Positions 11,098 to 22,189 of a stretch of 64,000 bases of DNA are shown piece by piece; positions within the stretch are counted from its first letter, which is position 1, and every line of letters starts with the position of its first letter. Source of the DNA: Anthonomus grandis grandis (lineage: Eukaryota > Arthropoda > Insecta > Coleoptera > Curculionidae); NCBI RefSeq assembly GCF_022605725.1, contig NC_065549.1, forward strand, positions 41,555,690 to 41,619,689. Direction: 5' to 3'. The notes beneath the pieces were generated by a model, which saw only the letters and a list, made by a program, of their open reading frames with translations, searched no databases and was not told the DNA's origin. The translations under genes and the position numbers were made by a program.

Positions 11098-11479
11098 TTA
11101 TTTTTTTAAATTGTGGAGTCTCCTATGTAATGGAACGTAAGGTCTGTTAAAGTTCACTTGTATATTTAAATAAGAGGTATTTTTTATGAGCTCGTTGGTG
11201 ATATAAATGTCGTCAAGAAAATTTAGTCGGTTATAGTTTTTAGAGGTAACCTGTTGGAGAATTTTAAAATTAGACTTTGAACTGAAATTATGGTTATTAG
11301 ATTTTAGGTTCACCAAATGCAGAAGAGGGTCTACTTAAGTACTCGGCTATGCGTGTTTTTAAGGGTCTATAAGTTCGTCCCACATATGAACAATTACAAG
11401 AATCACACTGCAATCTGTAAATACCACTCTTTGATAATGTGTCAAGTTTACCCTTGGTATTGATCAAAATCGAACCCAA
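11098..11479 (-). pseudogene. Penelope GIY-YIG endonuclease C-terminus
   Basis: Two overlapping open stretches (11479-11297 and 11316-11098). The first has SGIYRLQCDSCNCSYVGRTY, the GIY...YVG core of the GIY-YIG nuclease domain carried at the C-terminus of Penelope RT proteins. The second has SSKSNFKILQQV and NRLNFLDDIYITNELI, the usual block after it. A frameshift with loss of a few residues separates them near 11300. The nuclease nicks target DNA to prime reverse transcription in this family; this copy is truncated. Confidence 0.8.
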
Positions 11480-11551
11480 GTTGTTTTTAGTTCCATTTGT
11501 TCACCTTTAACTATAATGTTTTTTACGCATATAACACCCAACTCATTTCAG

Positions 11552-11593
11552 TTAGCACTGATGATGGCTCATACGCCGAAAGCGCTCTGCTAA
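11552..11593 (+). ncRNA. Hammerhead ribozyme, core intact
   Basis: Stem I TTAGCA (11552-11557) pairs fully with TGCTAA (11588-11593). CTGATGA occupies 11558-11564. Stem II is GGC/GCC (66-68 with 75-77) with one unpaired T at 11565. GAA is at 11578-11580. Stem III is the palindrome AGCGCT (11581-11586), followed by C11587 as the cleavage-site nucleotide. All invariant core bases are present. The tiny stem III is typical of Penelope hammerheads, which are thought to work as dimers. Confidence 0.7.
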
Positions 11594-11829
11594 ACTTTTA
11601 AAATAAAATTGCTCTAAATACATCTAGTTTGTTTAATTTGTATTATTTTGTCTCCGGACCCTCTGTTTGGATGTAAAGAGTATAAAAATATTCTTTCAAA
11701 GTTCATTTAATGAGTTAAAATTATAAATTATGTCGATGAAAACTTCTGCCAATGAACAACAATCTAATCATGTCAAGTGTGTCTCACTATTCTCACTAAG
11801 GTCAATGAGAGAAAAGTAAGGGCTAAAAA

Positions 11830-12240
11830 TATTATAGTTTACCACATGCCTGAACACAATATGGAGAGAATCTAAGATAGAATTCAGAATGACTAACAGA
11901 AAATCAGGGATTTGTTGAACATATTAAACAAGAAACCTGCTGCTGCTGAAAGAATGATTAAAGTAATTCGATTGGGAAAAAGAGAGAAAATGGATCTAGA
12001 CTACTTAAGGTAGTTTTTACTGATTTTGAAACTGCCAAAGAAGTTTTACTATTGCTGAGTCAATAGTCACACATAAAAATTTAAAAATGATTTAACCCCC
12101 AAGCATAGAGAATCCATAAAAATTGTAAATAAATTGAATAGGAAGAAAGAGGCCGGTGAGGTGAACATCAGTTTAAAGTTAAGGAACAATGTGCCCCATA
12201 TTTTAACAATGATAGGCCTAGAAATAGACTGAATCTTGAT
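11830..12240 (+). pseudogene. ORF1 remnant of a Jockey-like element
   Basis: Plus-strand frames give AAERMIKVIRLGKREK, VFTDFETAKEVL after one stop, and TPKHRESIKIVNKLNRKKEA followed by GEVNISLKLRNNVPHIL. This is the C-terminal half of the ORF1 type whose usual signature is a Rlg..k block followed by TPkqr...lr.elk.R...GE.nl.Ik. It runs straight into the endonuclease remnant. Confidence 0.6.
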
Positions 12241-12249
12241 CTTCGTAAA

Positions 12250-13060
12250 GCAATTTTGTATTCTGGCTATGATGTCTTGATATTTGTTAAAAATTGGCTC
12301 TCAGAGGAGAATTCTGGTGTGAAGTCTTTCAATTTATTCCGTAATGATATGTCTAGTAGCATTACAAGCAACAGGAGTCGTGCAGGAAGGGGTTTTAATT
12401 TATTTCAAAGGCTTTGTTCGTGTTAGAAAGCTTAAGTTGGCATATGATGCTGTTAAACAGTTATTTTTATCATGTAAATTAATTGGTAGTAGTTTTGTAC
12501 TTGGTGGGGTATATATTCTACTAAACTCAGAGAAAGAGCACTGCCACTCAGTCGACATCCTTAGGCAATAGTAATCAGATACTGATTTTTATTAATGGAT
12601 AATAATTCCTAATAATAGACTAGTCTTTTTAGATGAGAAGTCTATTCATCATAAAGCATTTGTTTTTTAATAGCCCCTGTTAGTGCTGATAGGGAAAGCA
12701 TTAAATTTGTTGATTAATGGTATCAATAATATTATCTAGGTGCAGTTAACTGAGATGCTTTATTAGTGTCAAATGATATTGATGCCATCAATTTTATCAT
12801 GTTTTAGGAATGGCTATAGCACTCTTTGTGGCATCAAAAAGATATAAAACATCTCAGTTTCTTTCTTGGTTTTCGGCTAAATTGAGATCATTGGTTAAGT
12901 TAATAGAAAGGGCTCATAAGTGTTACAGGACCAGTAATCGAGCAGCTGACTCTTTAGATTTTTCTAATCTCAGAGCGAGACATAAAACTTTGAGTGATAT
13001 TTGCTATCAAAATCACCTTTTAATGTTAGATCCAATAAACGTTATTGGTTTAATTTAAAT
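12250..13060 (+). pseudogene. Jockey-like ORF2 remnant: endonuclease and linker
   Basis: KNWLSEENSG...FNLFRNDMSS starts the endonuclease region (TETWL position). The open stretch 12344-12571 then carries KLKLAYDAVKQLFLSCKLIG and SSFVLGGVYILLNSEKEH, matching the V.IGxVYxPP strand of the domain. The stretch 12810-13058 contains KLRSLVKLIERAHKCYRTSN and LDFSNLRARHKTLSDICYQN, the endonuclease-RT linker. No RT motif follows; the copy ends near 13260. Confidence 0.65.
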
Positions 13061-13510
13061 AAGAAGAGAAAAAGTAAATAGAGTACCTAAGTTGATGAAT
13101 TACAAAGATAATGAATTCCTAGGATTTGAGGAAATTGCAGAGGGCTTAATTTTCTTCCACTGTATATGAACAGAAATAACCCAAATATTCTTATTGCTTG
13201 TGTTCAGACTGGAGCAAAATAATACCGTCATTCTCAATGCAAATTTATCGTTTGAATTAGTATTAGTTCAGGTACAGCAACTTTTCCAACTCAATACAAA
13301 CACAGGCACAGCAAATAGATAGAATCTACATAGAAATTAATACGATTTATCGACGACTTAACATATGTTCTCAGACCTGAGAACCTTATTTATACGACTT
13401 TTAACACGACTGTACATGAGCGAAGATCAGTAATGTTTTAGGAGGAATTTGTTGCCACAGACCTAATTGTTATGATTAATATTAAGGTCAGATGTGACCG
13501 AACGGATTGT

Positions 13511-14245
13511 CCAAAAATTCAAATTCAAACGCTCTTTATTAATTTAGAAATAGGTAATTATAGGGTATGATTCAAATGCCCTTAAGTTCTGAAGAACTTG
13601 TCTGTGCTAATTGTTTAGAATACTAAATAAAAACCGTAATATTTAAGTTTAAGTGAGCGTCTTTTAAAAATACCTAATAATGCTAAGTCAAAAATACGTA
13701 AAAAAAATATTTTTAGATAATAGAAACAAGATACCTATTATTAAGTTTAAAGTTTATAAAATGTTAGATTTGTCTAGCTATAACGTAAAAGATATTAATA
13801 ACGTAGAAATAGATATTGTTCCTGCAGTTTTATATATTTTTTTTATTTGGTTATAACCAGCAAATCTCAGACAGAATCTGAATTGCCTTTGAAGAATTTG
13901 CCAACTGTTTTTGTTCTTTGTATTTTCGATATTAACTGGCAAATAATTGTACAAGTTTAAGCCAATATAATCTAGTGATTTTAAGAAGATAGTATTTTTG
14001 TGTTGTGATATAAAGTATTGCAAATTACATGCAGTCCTGGTTTTATACTTATGGTCTTTTATTGAGTAAAGGTTTGAGTATTTATGCATAAATTCTAAGG
14101 AAACTATATTATTCAATCAAGTTACTTAAAATCAAGCACCAGAGTCTCTTCAAACAACAGTTCACATATTTTTGATTTTTCATAAATAGTTTTTAGTACA
14201 CATTTTTGCATTGTATTTAATTTTTTTGTATAACAATTATAAACA
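13511..14245 (-). pseudogene. Non-LTR RT C-terminus with 3' UTR and tail
   Basis: Sense (minus) order: NTMQKCVLKTIYEKSK near 14210, then a 112-codon stretch 14116-13778 with DHKYKTRTACNLQYFISQHK and KSLDYIGLNLYNYLPVNIEN, the standard end of Jockey/CR1-type ORF2. The 3' UTR runs to about 13511, where AATAAA is followed by a (TTTGAA)n-like tail. Confidence 0.7.
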
Positions 14246-14259
14246 GAACCTCATATAGA

Positions 14260-15440
14260 CAAAATCAAAATCAAAACTTTTATTCTCCAAAAAAAATAGG
14301 CACAAAGTGTATGGATTTGGTCACAGTTTTACCTGTTATAATATCGGCCTAAAAAAAATATTGCTACCCAGATAACTAAAAATTAAAAATATCCACCCAT
14401 ACTATATATTACAAAAAAAAGTTAAAACTGTCAAAAGTAAAGTCACGTTACACATCCGAAAAAAGGTTAAAAAGAAAAAAAAGAAAAAGGAAAAATTACA
14501 TTACATCATTAAAAAAGTTATAATATTTAACTGCCTAGTCGGCTAGATAGCTATCTACATCATAAAAACATTTATTGGCTAGGAATTCCTTGAACTTTTT
14601 TTTAAATATCGAAACGGTTTTGCTAATCTTTATATAATTCGGTAATTTGTTGTATAGTTCTGGCCCCATTTTTAATACAAATTTTTTAGAAATAAGACAA
14701 ACTATTTCAAATTAATGACTCGATTAAAGAGTGATAAGCTTCTATTAAAGTATTCTTACTTAAACTAGTTCTTAGGTAATAAAATCTATTGAGCAATTTA
14801 CGAATTTGGTTAGTAAAATGGCGGTATGAATGCTGCCCACTTTATATGCTGATCTATTTGTTCCTCTAGGTACTTAATATTAGATTTTTTTTCTATAGCT
14901 GTATTGCAATTTCTATTCTAGTTTTTAGTATCAGCACAAGAATGAATATACAAGCTTTTAATATCAGGGTGACACGAAACATTAAGGGAAAAAATCATAA
15001 ATTTGGTTTTGTCTGTATTGAGGGTAAGATAGTCTAAGCTAAGCCAATTTGAAATTTTCATAAGAGCTTCCTCTGCCCTTAGTTTTGTATTTTTTCAGAT
15101 AATCTCAGCAAGGACAATATCACCATTATTTACAACTGCATCTGATAAACCTTTTTCAATAGGAATCTTCACCATTGCGTTTATGTGCAATTAAAAGAAG
15201 ATAACTCCTAAAATTGTACCCTGCGGTACACCTATAAATAACACACGTTCATCACCAAGTACTTCATTCACTCTGATACTCTGAACCCTATGATCCAAAT
15301 AAGTTGTTAGTAACTTAACTCTTGTCTCACCAACATCCATACTCTCAAGCATAATCAGTGTCAAAAGCCTTCGCTAAATCCAAAAATTTAGACATAGGCT
15401 TCCCACCATTATTTAAGCTCATTTAACAGAATTCAAAAAA
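14260..15440 (-). pseudogene. Non-LTR RT remnant with 3' end
   Basis: Minus-strand frames show KFLDLAKAFDT near 15385, RVKLLTTYLDHRVQSIRVNE, then GVPQGTILGVIFF near 15215. The FADD box is replaced by a degraded region, and LDYLTLNTDKTKFMIFSLNV follows near 15020. The 3' UTR ends near 14265 with AATAAA and a (TTTTGA)n tail. Stops and frameshifts are frequent. Confidence 0.7.
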
Positions 15441-15540
15441 GTAGTTCATTTTTCTTAAAGAAACCTCTTAATAATAAAAATTCAAAGATTGGAGGGACAC
15501 AAAGTCAATGGTCTCAAATTATGTTTATTTTGTAAAAAAA

Positions 15541-15579
15541 CTATCACACGTGTTTCGCTCTAAGGCATCATCAGATATA
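15541..15579 (-). ncRNA. Hammerhead-like motif of PLE2 (sense arm)
   Basis: The core box CTGATGA reads on the minus strand at 15574-15568, then a T, a short GC-containing stem II, GAAA and the ACACGTGT palindrome. The nucleotide at the expected cleavage position is G, which hammerheads do not normally accept, so this copy is probably inactive. Confidence 0.5.
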
Positions 15580-15763
15580 AAAATAGAAAGTAACCATAGT
15601 ATAAAAAACAACAATGCATAGACACGAATTACAATGTCGAGATACGACTTACCGGTAAAGCTATTCGTTTAACAGCACAAACATTTAAGTTAGAGTGAGG
15701 TTAAGTTGAACGGGAGAACGGAAATAAAGCAAAAATTTAAAGCTTTATAAAAAAGTGACATAT

Positions 15764-15835
15764 GACTTGGTCGAGAATTGAACCAGCGACCAACAGGTTC
15801 GTAGGCAAGCGCTAAACTTACGTGCTATCCAGGTC
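15764..15835 (-). ncRNA. tRNA-like segment inside PLE2
   Basis: A 72-nt stretch with a seven-pair acceptor-like stem (GACCTGG with CCAAGTC, one mismatch). GGTTCAATTCTCG sits at the B-box/T-loop position and TGGATAGCACG at the A-box position. At the anticodon position, T33 is followed by ACG. D, anticodon and T stems pair poorly, so it is not a functional tRNA gene. It lies between the GIY-YIG coding end and the ribozyme arm. It could be a captured tRNA or a SINE-like promoter. Confidence 0.45.
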
Positions 15836-15844
15836 GTGATAAAT

Positions 15845-16140
15845 ATTGTTAAAAATTAAATGCGGTTCAAAGGTAAACGCATCATTCAAACAAGATAGTA
15901 TAGGACTCCTTTTTGCCCTTGTGATCTACATATTCTCTAACAAATCAAGTTTCTTTTCCTTGGGGCACTCATGAAGAATTTTGTGATTTTCCGGGATGAA
16001 AGGAAAGTGTTTTAAAGACAATAAATGGCTTGCAAAAACCAATTTAGTCTCGGTGATTTCGGTATCTTTGTGTTTGTTATATTCTCTTAAGTGTTCCTGC
16101 ACTATCGTTATTATTTTTCTTCCAGACTGACAGCACTACA
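15845..16140 (-). pseudogene. Penelope GIY-YIG C-terminus of PLE2
   Basis: Sense frames give QSGRKIITIVQEHLREYNKH (the R and EH of the nuclease fold), then TKLVFASHLLSLKHFPFIPE and KILHECPKEKKLDLLENM, a stop, and LNDAFTFEPHLIFNN at the end. The ..LH.C.KG.KLDLLE block is the hallmark of the Penelope C-terminus. The YIG motif itself is blurred by a frameshift near 16130. Confidence 0.75.
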
Positions 16141-16326
16141 ATGGGTTGAAATCAATTTGAAATCGGATTTAATGTGAACGTCAGCAATACTTTTTATGCA
16201 TTTATTTTTTGTTCTAACTTAAATGTTTGTGGTGTTAAGCGAATAGCTTTACTGGTAAGTCGTATCTCGACATTGTAATTCGTGTTATAGCGTTGTTTTT
16301 TTTATACTAGGGTTGTTTTCTACTTT

Positions 16327-16366
16327 TAGATCTGATGATGCCTTAAGGCAAAACACGTGTAATAGT
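16327..16366 (+). ncRNA. Hammerhead-like motif of PLE2 (inverted arm)
   Basis: CTGATGA at 16332-16338, T, stem II GCC/GGC around TTAA, then AAAA where GAAA is required, then the ACACGTGT palindrome. The change of the invariant G to A should inactivate it. Confidence 0.5.
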
Positions 16367-16860
16367 TTTTTTACAAAATAAACATAATTTGAGACCATTG
16401 ACTTTGTGTTCCCCCAATCTCTAAATTTTTAACATTTAACAGAAGTATATGGAATAAATATTATGTATGCATAGATTGTGCGGCGAACACGTCAGTCTGA
16501 GAGTGAACAAAATCACTTGATGATGTATGATTCAACCACGCTTTAGATGAGCTTGTAAGGGCTATGGTTCAAATATGTGAGAATAAATTATTGGCTCCAT
16601 TGATAGTGGTTAGGTGGTGACAGAGCCAAAGGATATTTCAACGAAGTGTGACTTCATTTCCATACCAACAAATTTTCTGGGCATAAGACTTTACTTATTT
16701 CACTGTTAAGAGTAATTAAGGTTCTTTTAGCATGCCTAAATATCACAATTAATATTAAATCTAGCCGTAGATATAAAAATTTATCTGCTATAGTAAAACA
16801 AACATGGCATATAGGCAAGTACCAAAAAATAAAGCTATCGTAACGGTTCATTATTCGGGA

Positions 16861-17210
16861 ATAATCAAATCAAATCAAAAATGGTTTATTTGTCAAAATG
16901 TACAGTTTTATAGGTCAGTAAAAATTACAAAGAAAAAAAAATTACATTGACAAATAGGACTATTCTCTCGATTATAAAACCGTTTTCCCTTGTTAGCACA
17001 AGCAAAGAAGGGATGAAAAAGCGCTTTACAATTTACAGAAACAATTTTACAAAAATAAAAATAACGTTTTTATATAGGAATGCAAAGTAAGATATAGAAT
17101 TAATTAACCTAAGATTTTAAGACAGGCAGCGGCAGTGCGACAACGGACGAGCGCAAGGAGAGAGGACAGACGAGGCGAAAAAAGACCCCAAAAAATAACC
17201 CCAAGATGCG
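16861..17210 (-). repeat. 3' end of a minus-strand non-LTR element
   Basis: On the minus strand a GC-richer block (about 17200-17120) leads through an AT-rich UTR to AAATAAACC and a (TTTGA)n tail at 16862-16880. This matches non-LTR 3' ends seen elsewhere in this window. No coding region was recognised. Confidence 0.45.
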
Positions 17211-20200
17211 TGCATCGGCCTAGGCTATTAAAAAATATACGTATGTATGTTGCGGAAAAAGAAAGAATAAAACTAAAAACGGGATTTTAAAATAGAATAA
17301 GAAATTCTCGTTCAAATATTAAGGATTTAAAGGAATTAGATAAAGATGTTCTGGTAAATCGAACGGAGCAAGCGAGCGAACTATTCCAGAAAGCCAGGGG
17401 AAATTTATTTTCTCAAAGATAAAATTGCATTAGCAAGGAACGCTTAAGGATCATAAGAAATTGGAGTTTTTTCCAAAATAAAAACTGATATTAGAAAATA
17501 TCCGAATTATTCATTAAAAGAAACGGGAAGTATTTTATGAAAACCTTCAGTTGCATATGAAACAAATTTTTAAATTGCTGAGCTATAATAAAATTTAACC
17601 CACCGTACCGAGTAAAAACGGTTCCGCAAACTGCAAATTGTTTTATAACAAATTTCGGCGATCAATTTCATGCGGCATTTTAAAATTCTATTAATATACA
17701 AAAATAAATTTTCTATTAAAATTGAGACTGGAAAAATATTTTATCGCTCCGCTTGACCAATTTAATTTCGTACAAAACCATTAATAAATATTAGTGGACC
17801 ATCTGTTTCAGACGCGGTAGGTCATTTAATTCCACAAATATCAAATACTAAGAATTTGTTACTATGTAAATCATTCGCGAAGAATTGATTGATCTAATAA
17901 TTGTTTTCAATTAAGTCGGTTCGCTACTGGACTTGATAAATCAAATTCCAAGTAAATTCAATTAATGTTGAAATCCATTATATTTATAAAACACATAATA
18001 TTGCAATAGAGTTTGAGGTTTTCTGCAAAAGGATTTAAATAGAAAAGAAGAACTTTACAATGGAAGCTTTAAACCAACTTTATATTTAACTATTCTTTAT
18101 GAGAAAGTCACCAAATCAATTGAACAATAGATTCTTCAAAAAAGTACTAGATAGCGTTCACTTTAAGTTGTTATAAGCCTATGCTTTATTTGCTATATAA
18201 TAGGGTGTTACCTTTTTTTAAGTATAATCCAAATATTTTCAAAATAAAATTACCAAAACATGAGGAGTAAAAAAAATCCATGAATAAACCAATTAAATGA
18301 TATTAAAATGCCCGAAATAATTGAAGACCTCTCTTATTTAAACGACTCTAACTCCTCTTAACCTTTCTAGCTCTAGTCGCTATGGATTCTGCTTTTACTC
18401 TCTATCAATAATTACCAAGTTATACTAAAAAGTATATACCAATGTTACCTACTCTTCTCTAAAAGTCACAATTCAATAAGGCGTCACCATAGTTTTATAT
18501 TTAATTCTTCAAATTAAAAAAAACCAAAAAAAATATTTCTAGATGGAAAGTAAAAACAAAAATTAGAAAAAATAAAATAAAAAAGTCAAATCCAGTAAAA
18601 TATTCCACATCTGCAATAACCAATAAAACAAATCCAGGCATCAAATCAATAACTAACAATTTTATTTAGATTCTTAAATAGTACAACAAAAGATTCTAAA
18701 TAGATTGAAATTTCATTAAACATAAAACAGAAGAAATGTATCATTAATTTTTCACTGCAAATTCAGTGTAGGAGTATAAAACTATATAAATTAATAATTC
18801 AAGTGACAATCAATACTTAACTCGCCAAGCATGTAAAAACAATTGCACAAATCCCAACCCTAAATAAAAAAAATGAAGTGGAAAGATGAAGTGGTCAAAG
18901 TCCAGAAATCTGATGGCAGGTAAAAATTTTACCGAAATTCGATAGAAATGTAACTCCCTTTAAAAGTTACCCTTAGCAGAAGACTTGACTAAGTAGAAGT
19001 CTCAATTATATCATTCAAATTCAAGTATAATATCTAATAAGGTAGTTTCAAAAAGAAAAGTGAATTAAAGTAGCTCGATTTATCATATAAATAAATTTAA
19101 CGTAATGTAAATACGTAGGCCTAGGCAGTTCTGCAAAATTAACATCTCAAGAATATGACATTTCTCCTTTCCATCCCTTAATATTATTATAGATAATGAA
19201 ACACAGCACTGTATGTCCCGCAGACAGTGACATGCTTAAAAAATATAAAATTTTCGACAGTAGTCAAGCTGAAATCAATGAATATTCCTTTCTTTCAAAA
19301 CCTTTGTAAAAAAAACAAATTATGAAATCAAAATCATATCACTCTATAGTACTACGTAGTCTTACCTCATAGGATGAGTGATTTACAGAACATTTACTAA
19401 TTTCCAAATTATTTCAATTAATATGCAATAATAATGAAATATGTAAGTAAAATATAGGTTTATGTTAAGAATACTTAGCTACTTCCTAGGCACAGGATTT
19501 CCAAATTCCTAAGTATGTCAAGCTTAAGATAGCAACCGCAGGCTTCTAAATTGTCAGACTTCTAGCCTAAGCAATTCAATACTTGACAGCACGCAGAATA
19601 GCATCGCTACAGTTACATCCACATAAAAAGACGACTTGGTCCTATAAACCCATAGACCTATCCTTCAAATCCTATATACTCACAAATAGGATCATTCAAT
19701 TCAAAGATCTACCAAAGTAGAAAGCCGGAAAACTAACCAAACGGCATTACGACCCAATTGGATTTCTACTATTACCACATTAATCAGTTATATCCTCATT
19801 AAGGGTAAAAGTTGTAACAATTTCAAAGAGAGAGAACTAACGCTCTTTTCACACCACGGTTGTTGCACTGTGCAAAAAGAACGACCGTTGGGTCAATTCT
19901 TCCATAAACGACAATGACCACTATGAAACTAGAATTAAGTTTTGGTTCCAGTACAGTTAAAAAGTCGTCTTTCAAACGTTTTTTTTTGCTAATTTTTATA
20001 TCGGTAGTTGAGCTTGAACATTTTATTGATAAGAAAGGAAAGGTGAAAAACTTAAAAAAAGGACTTTTTACTTACGTATAATTTACAATTTCGCCCGGCT
20101 TAAGCAGCACTCTATTTGCCACTAGCCATGAAGTGGAACCCAGCTAGGAGTTCCTGATGGTCCTAAAATGGATACTATTTAGGCTGAATGTTGGCTTGAA

Positions 20201-20920
20201 TTATTGAAATAAATATAAGACAAGCCTGCTTAGTTTTGTGTCAAATTTTATGTTTGTATTTATATTTAGTTGATAATACCATTTATCTTTTGCGTATTTT
20301 TGTCTAGGATTCTATTATTTCTTATATACTGTAATGCAGATTTCAGTAACCCTCCTTGCATTAAATTCGGTTACACAACGGCTGGCCATGAAATTTCCCA
20401 GGGGATAACTTCTTTGGATTGAATAACAAAAAAAGTTCTTTCTCTATCCCTTGCAGGCAAGAGGGACGATTATTTAATTTTCAATTGTAAAAGTAATTTT
20501 ATTTTTAACTTTTAAGCGACATTTTTGCTTATGGTCTATGCTTTTTTATTTAAAACGCATGAAATTTTTAAGTCAGGTGTAAAATACAATCTTATTGCTC
20601 CAAGAAGAACTTATATTTTATACTTTCCATATTACCAAATAAAACTGTTGTACTTTACTATAGTTTTAATAGTATTCAGACTTTATCTGGTACTATGGAA
20701 AATTCCATATATTTAACCTAGAGTTATAAACTTTTAATAGTGAATACGGAAATTCGGCACATGTGATCGTAAAATAAAATATACGCAATATATGGAATTA
20801 CCTAAAGGTTTGTTGTAATTTGGACTGTTAACACAAAGTGTGCAATAAAAATGCAGTATATTCAAGCTTCTTTATTTAATCTTCATTGGTCTAACCTGGT
20901 CGTGGTCTAATTAATTTTTT
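17211..20920. other. 3.7-kb AT-rich stretch, no gene recognised
   Basis: Long AT-rich sequence without open frames above about 60 codons of any recognisable kind and without obvious inverted or direct repeat pairs. Either very old decayed repeats or host intergenic or intronic DNA. Confidence 0.5.
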
Positions 20921-20924
20921 GGCA

Positions 20925-21066
20925 TAATCGTTTTAACCGTTTTTTTAGTTATGAATTAAAACACTCGATGCATGAAAATAATCAACTGATATATTACACA
21001 CACACACGCTAAATACGAAAACCATACGAATACTACTAAATACTAAATATTAAATACTAAATACGA
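20925..21066 (-). repeat. LTR-like repeat fragment with microsatellites
   Basis: It shares a diverged block with 26066-26170: TTTTAACCGTTTTTTTAG versus TTTTAACTGTTCGTTTAG, then TCAACTGATATATTACACA versus TCAATTGATTTATTACACA. It also contains (CA)n at 20996-21007 and a TAAATAC-like array at 21035-21066. Probably the end of the same LTR family as 26053-26345. Confidence 0.4.
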
Positions 21067-21214
21067 AACCCATCATTTATGGTTACTACTGAATTAGCCT
21101 GGTGAAAATGTGAAATTACACATAATTTCATTAAATAATAAAGAGCACTCGCCTTTAACATTGGAGTTAGCTTCAAAGCCAGCAAATTTATTGTGGATGT
21201 CAATTGCTTTCATC

Positions 21215-21720
21215 TAATACTTTCCCCTCTCTCTTTTCCTCCTTCTCTTCCTGATATCTCTTTTGTGCTTTAAGCTCTCCTTTTTCGTTCCTGCCTTTCA
21301 CATACTGTGCATATAGTTTCTCAGGAGTTTGTTTATACACAGAGCACTGGTCCATTTTTGGTTAAAAAAGTCCTAGATTCAGATTCTTGAATAATTCAAA
21401 AAACTGTTTCTTGGCTGATGCCGCTCTTTTCTTATTTTGATAAGTTTCAAGAAAAACTCGATGCAATTCAGTTTTTGACTCAATACTCAAAATACTGGTT
21501 CTACCTTGGGCCTACAGGATAACTGAAGAAATATTGGGACAAGCATAAATATTTAACAAGTATTAAATCAATAGAAACCTCTTGCCTTAGCCACATCTTC
21601 GGACATGACGGATACCAGTTGCTACAAATGATTCTAGAAGAAAAAAGGGAAATTGGGAAAAAACGGTTGTTGTAGGTAAGGAATCAAACAGTTCTCCATC
21701 ACCTTTTATATTTTTTCTGT
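21215..21720 (-). pseudogene. Possible DUF7869-type protein fragment
   Basis: Minus-strand frames read SKTELHRVFLETYQNKKRAA, QFFELFKNLNLGLF, a stop, PKMDQCSVY and KGRNEKGELKAQKRYQEEKE. The F...FNl.f..PK.D.C block followed by a charged helix resembles the region just before the DUF7869 domain in insect and cnidarian proteins that I believe to be transposon-derived. The domain core itself was not seen here. An open stretch at 21938-21729 (Asn/Ser-rich) may be its N-terminal part. The assignment is tentative. Confidence 0.35.
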
Positions 21721-22189
21721 AAATTAGCTTAAAGTTTCTTCCATCTGCTTTCACTGTCAAGAGAAATCAGATAAGGTAATATGTGTATTGTTGTCTTCGG
21801 TAAAGATGGACCATTTGATTCGGTAGTGTTAATATTTTCATTATTACCAATGGAGTTCACGTCCAACTCATCACCGGAAGGTCTGAAATTGGAATCTGAA
21901 GCAATCACATCAGTATTCTCTGATCTTTTATTTTCCATAAAGCCCTTATCTTACATACTAACTGTTTCAGGCCGAGGTGAAGGTACAACTTGTTTTTCTT
22001 TTTACAGAACCGAAGATTTGAAAAAAGATTATAAACTCATCTTCGAAAGTCACTGGAGGAATATGGCCTTCATTAAAAGTCGTAAAGAATATTATCAATG
22101 ACACTAGCGATAGAGAGTAGGGACATGTAATTTAGTGCAATGAGGTCTGGTAGGGTGGCCTTTTGCACTGCGACAACTCTTAATCTAGT

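Larger units (their letters stand above)
10469..11645 (-). mobile_element. Penelope-like element 1 (PLE1), inverted arms
   Basis: Arms 10469-10612 and 11499-11645 are inverted copies of one about 145-bp sequence, each carrying a hammerhead-type motif. Between them, on the minus strand, lies the end of a Penelope ORF with a GIY-YIG endonuclease domain. Inverted terminal pLTR-like arms, a 5'-truncated body and hammerhead motifs are established Penelope features. The RT domain is absent from this copy. Confidence 0.75.
15488..16437 (-). mobile_element. Penelope-like element 2 (PLE2), inverted arms
   Basis: Arms of about 210 bp (15488-15700 and 16205-16437) are inverted copies, each with a hammerhead-like motif and the shared palindrome ACACGTGT. 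The interior on the minus strand contains the Penelope GIY-YIG C-terminus followed by a tRNA-like segment. Arm sequences resemble those of PLE3 and PLE4, so these three belong to one family distinct from PLE1. Confidence 0.75.

Noticed and set aside
15764..15835. Functional tRNA-Arg(ACG) gene
   Set aside because: The acceptor stem is good, but the D, anticodon and T stems contain several mismatches. I retain it only as a tRNA-like segment.
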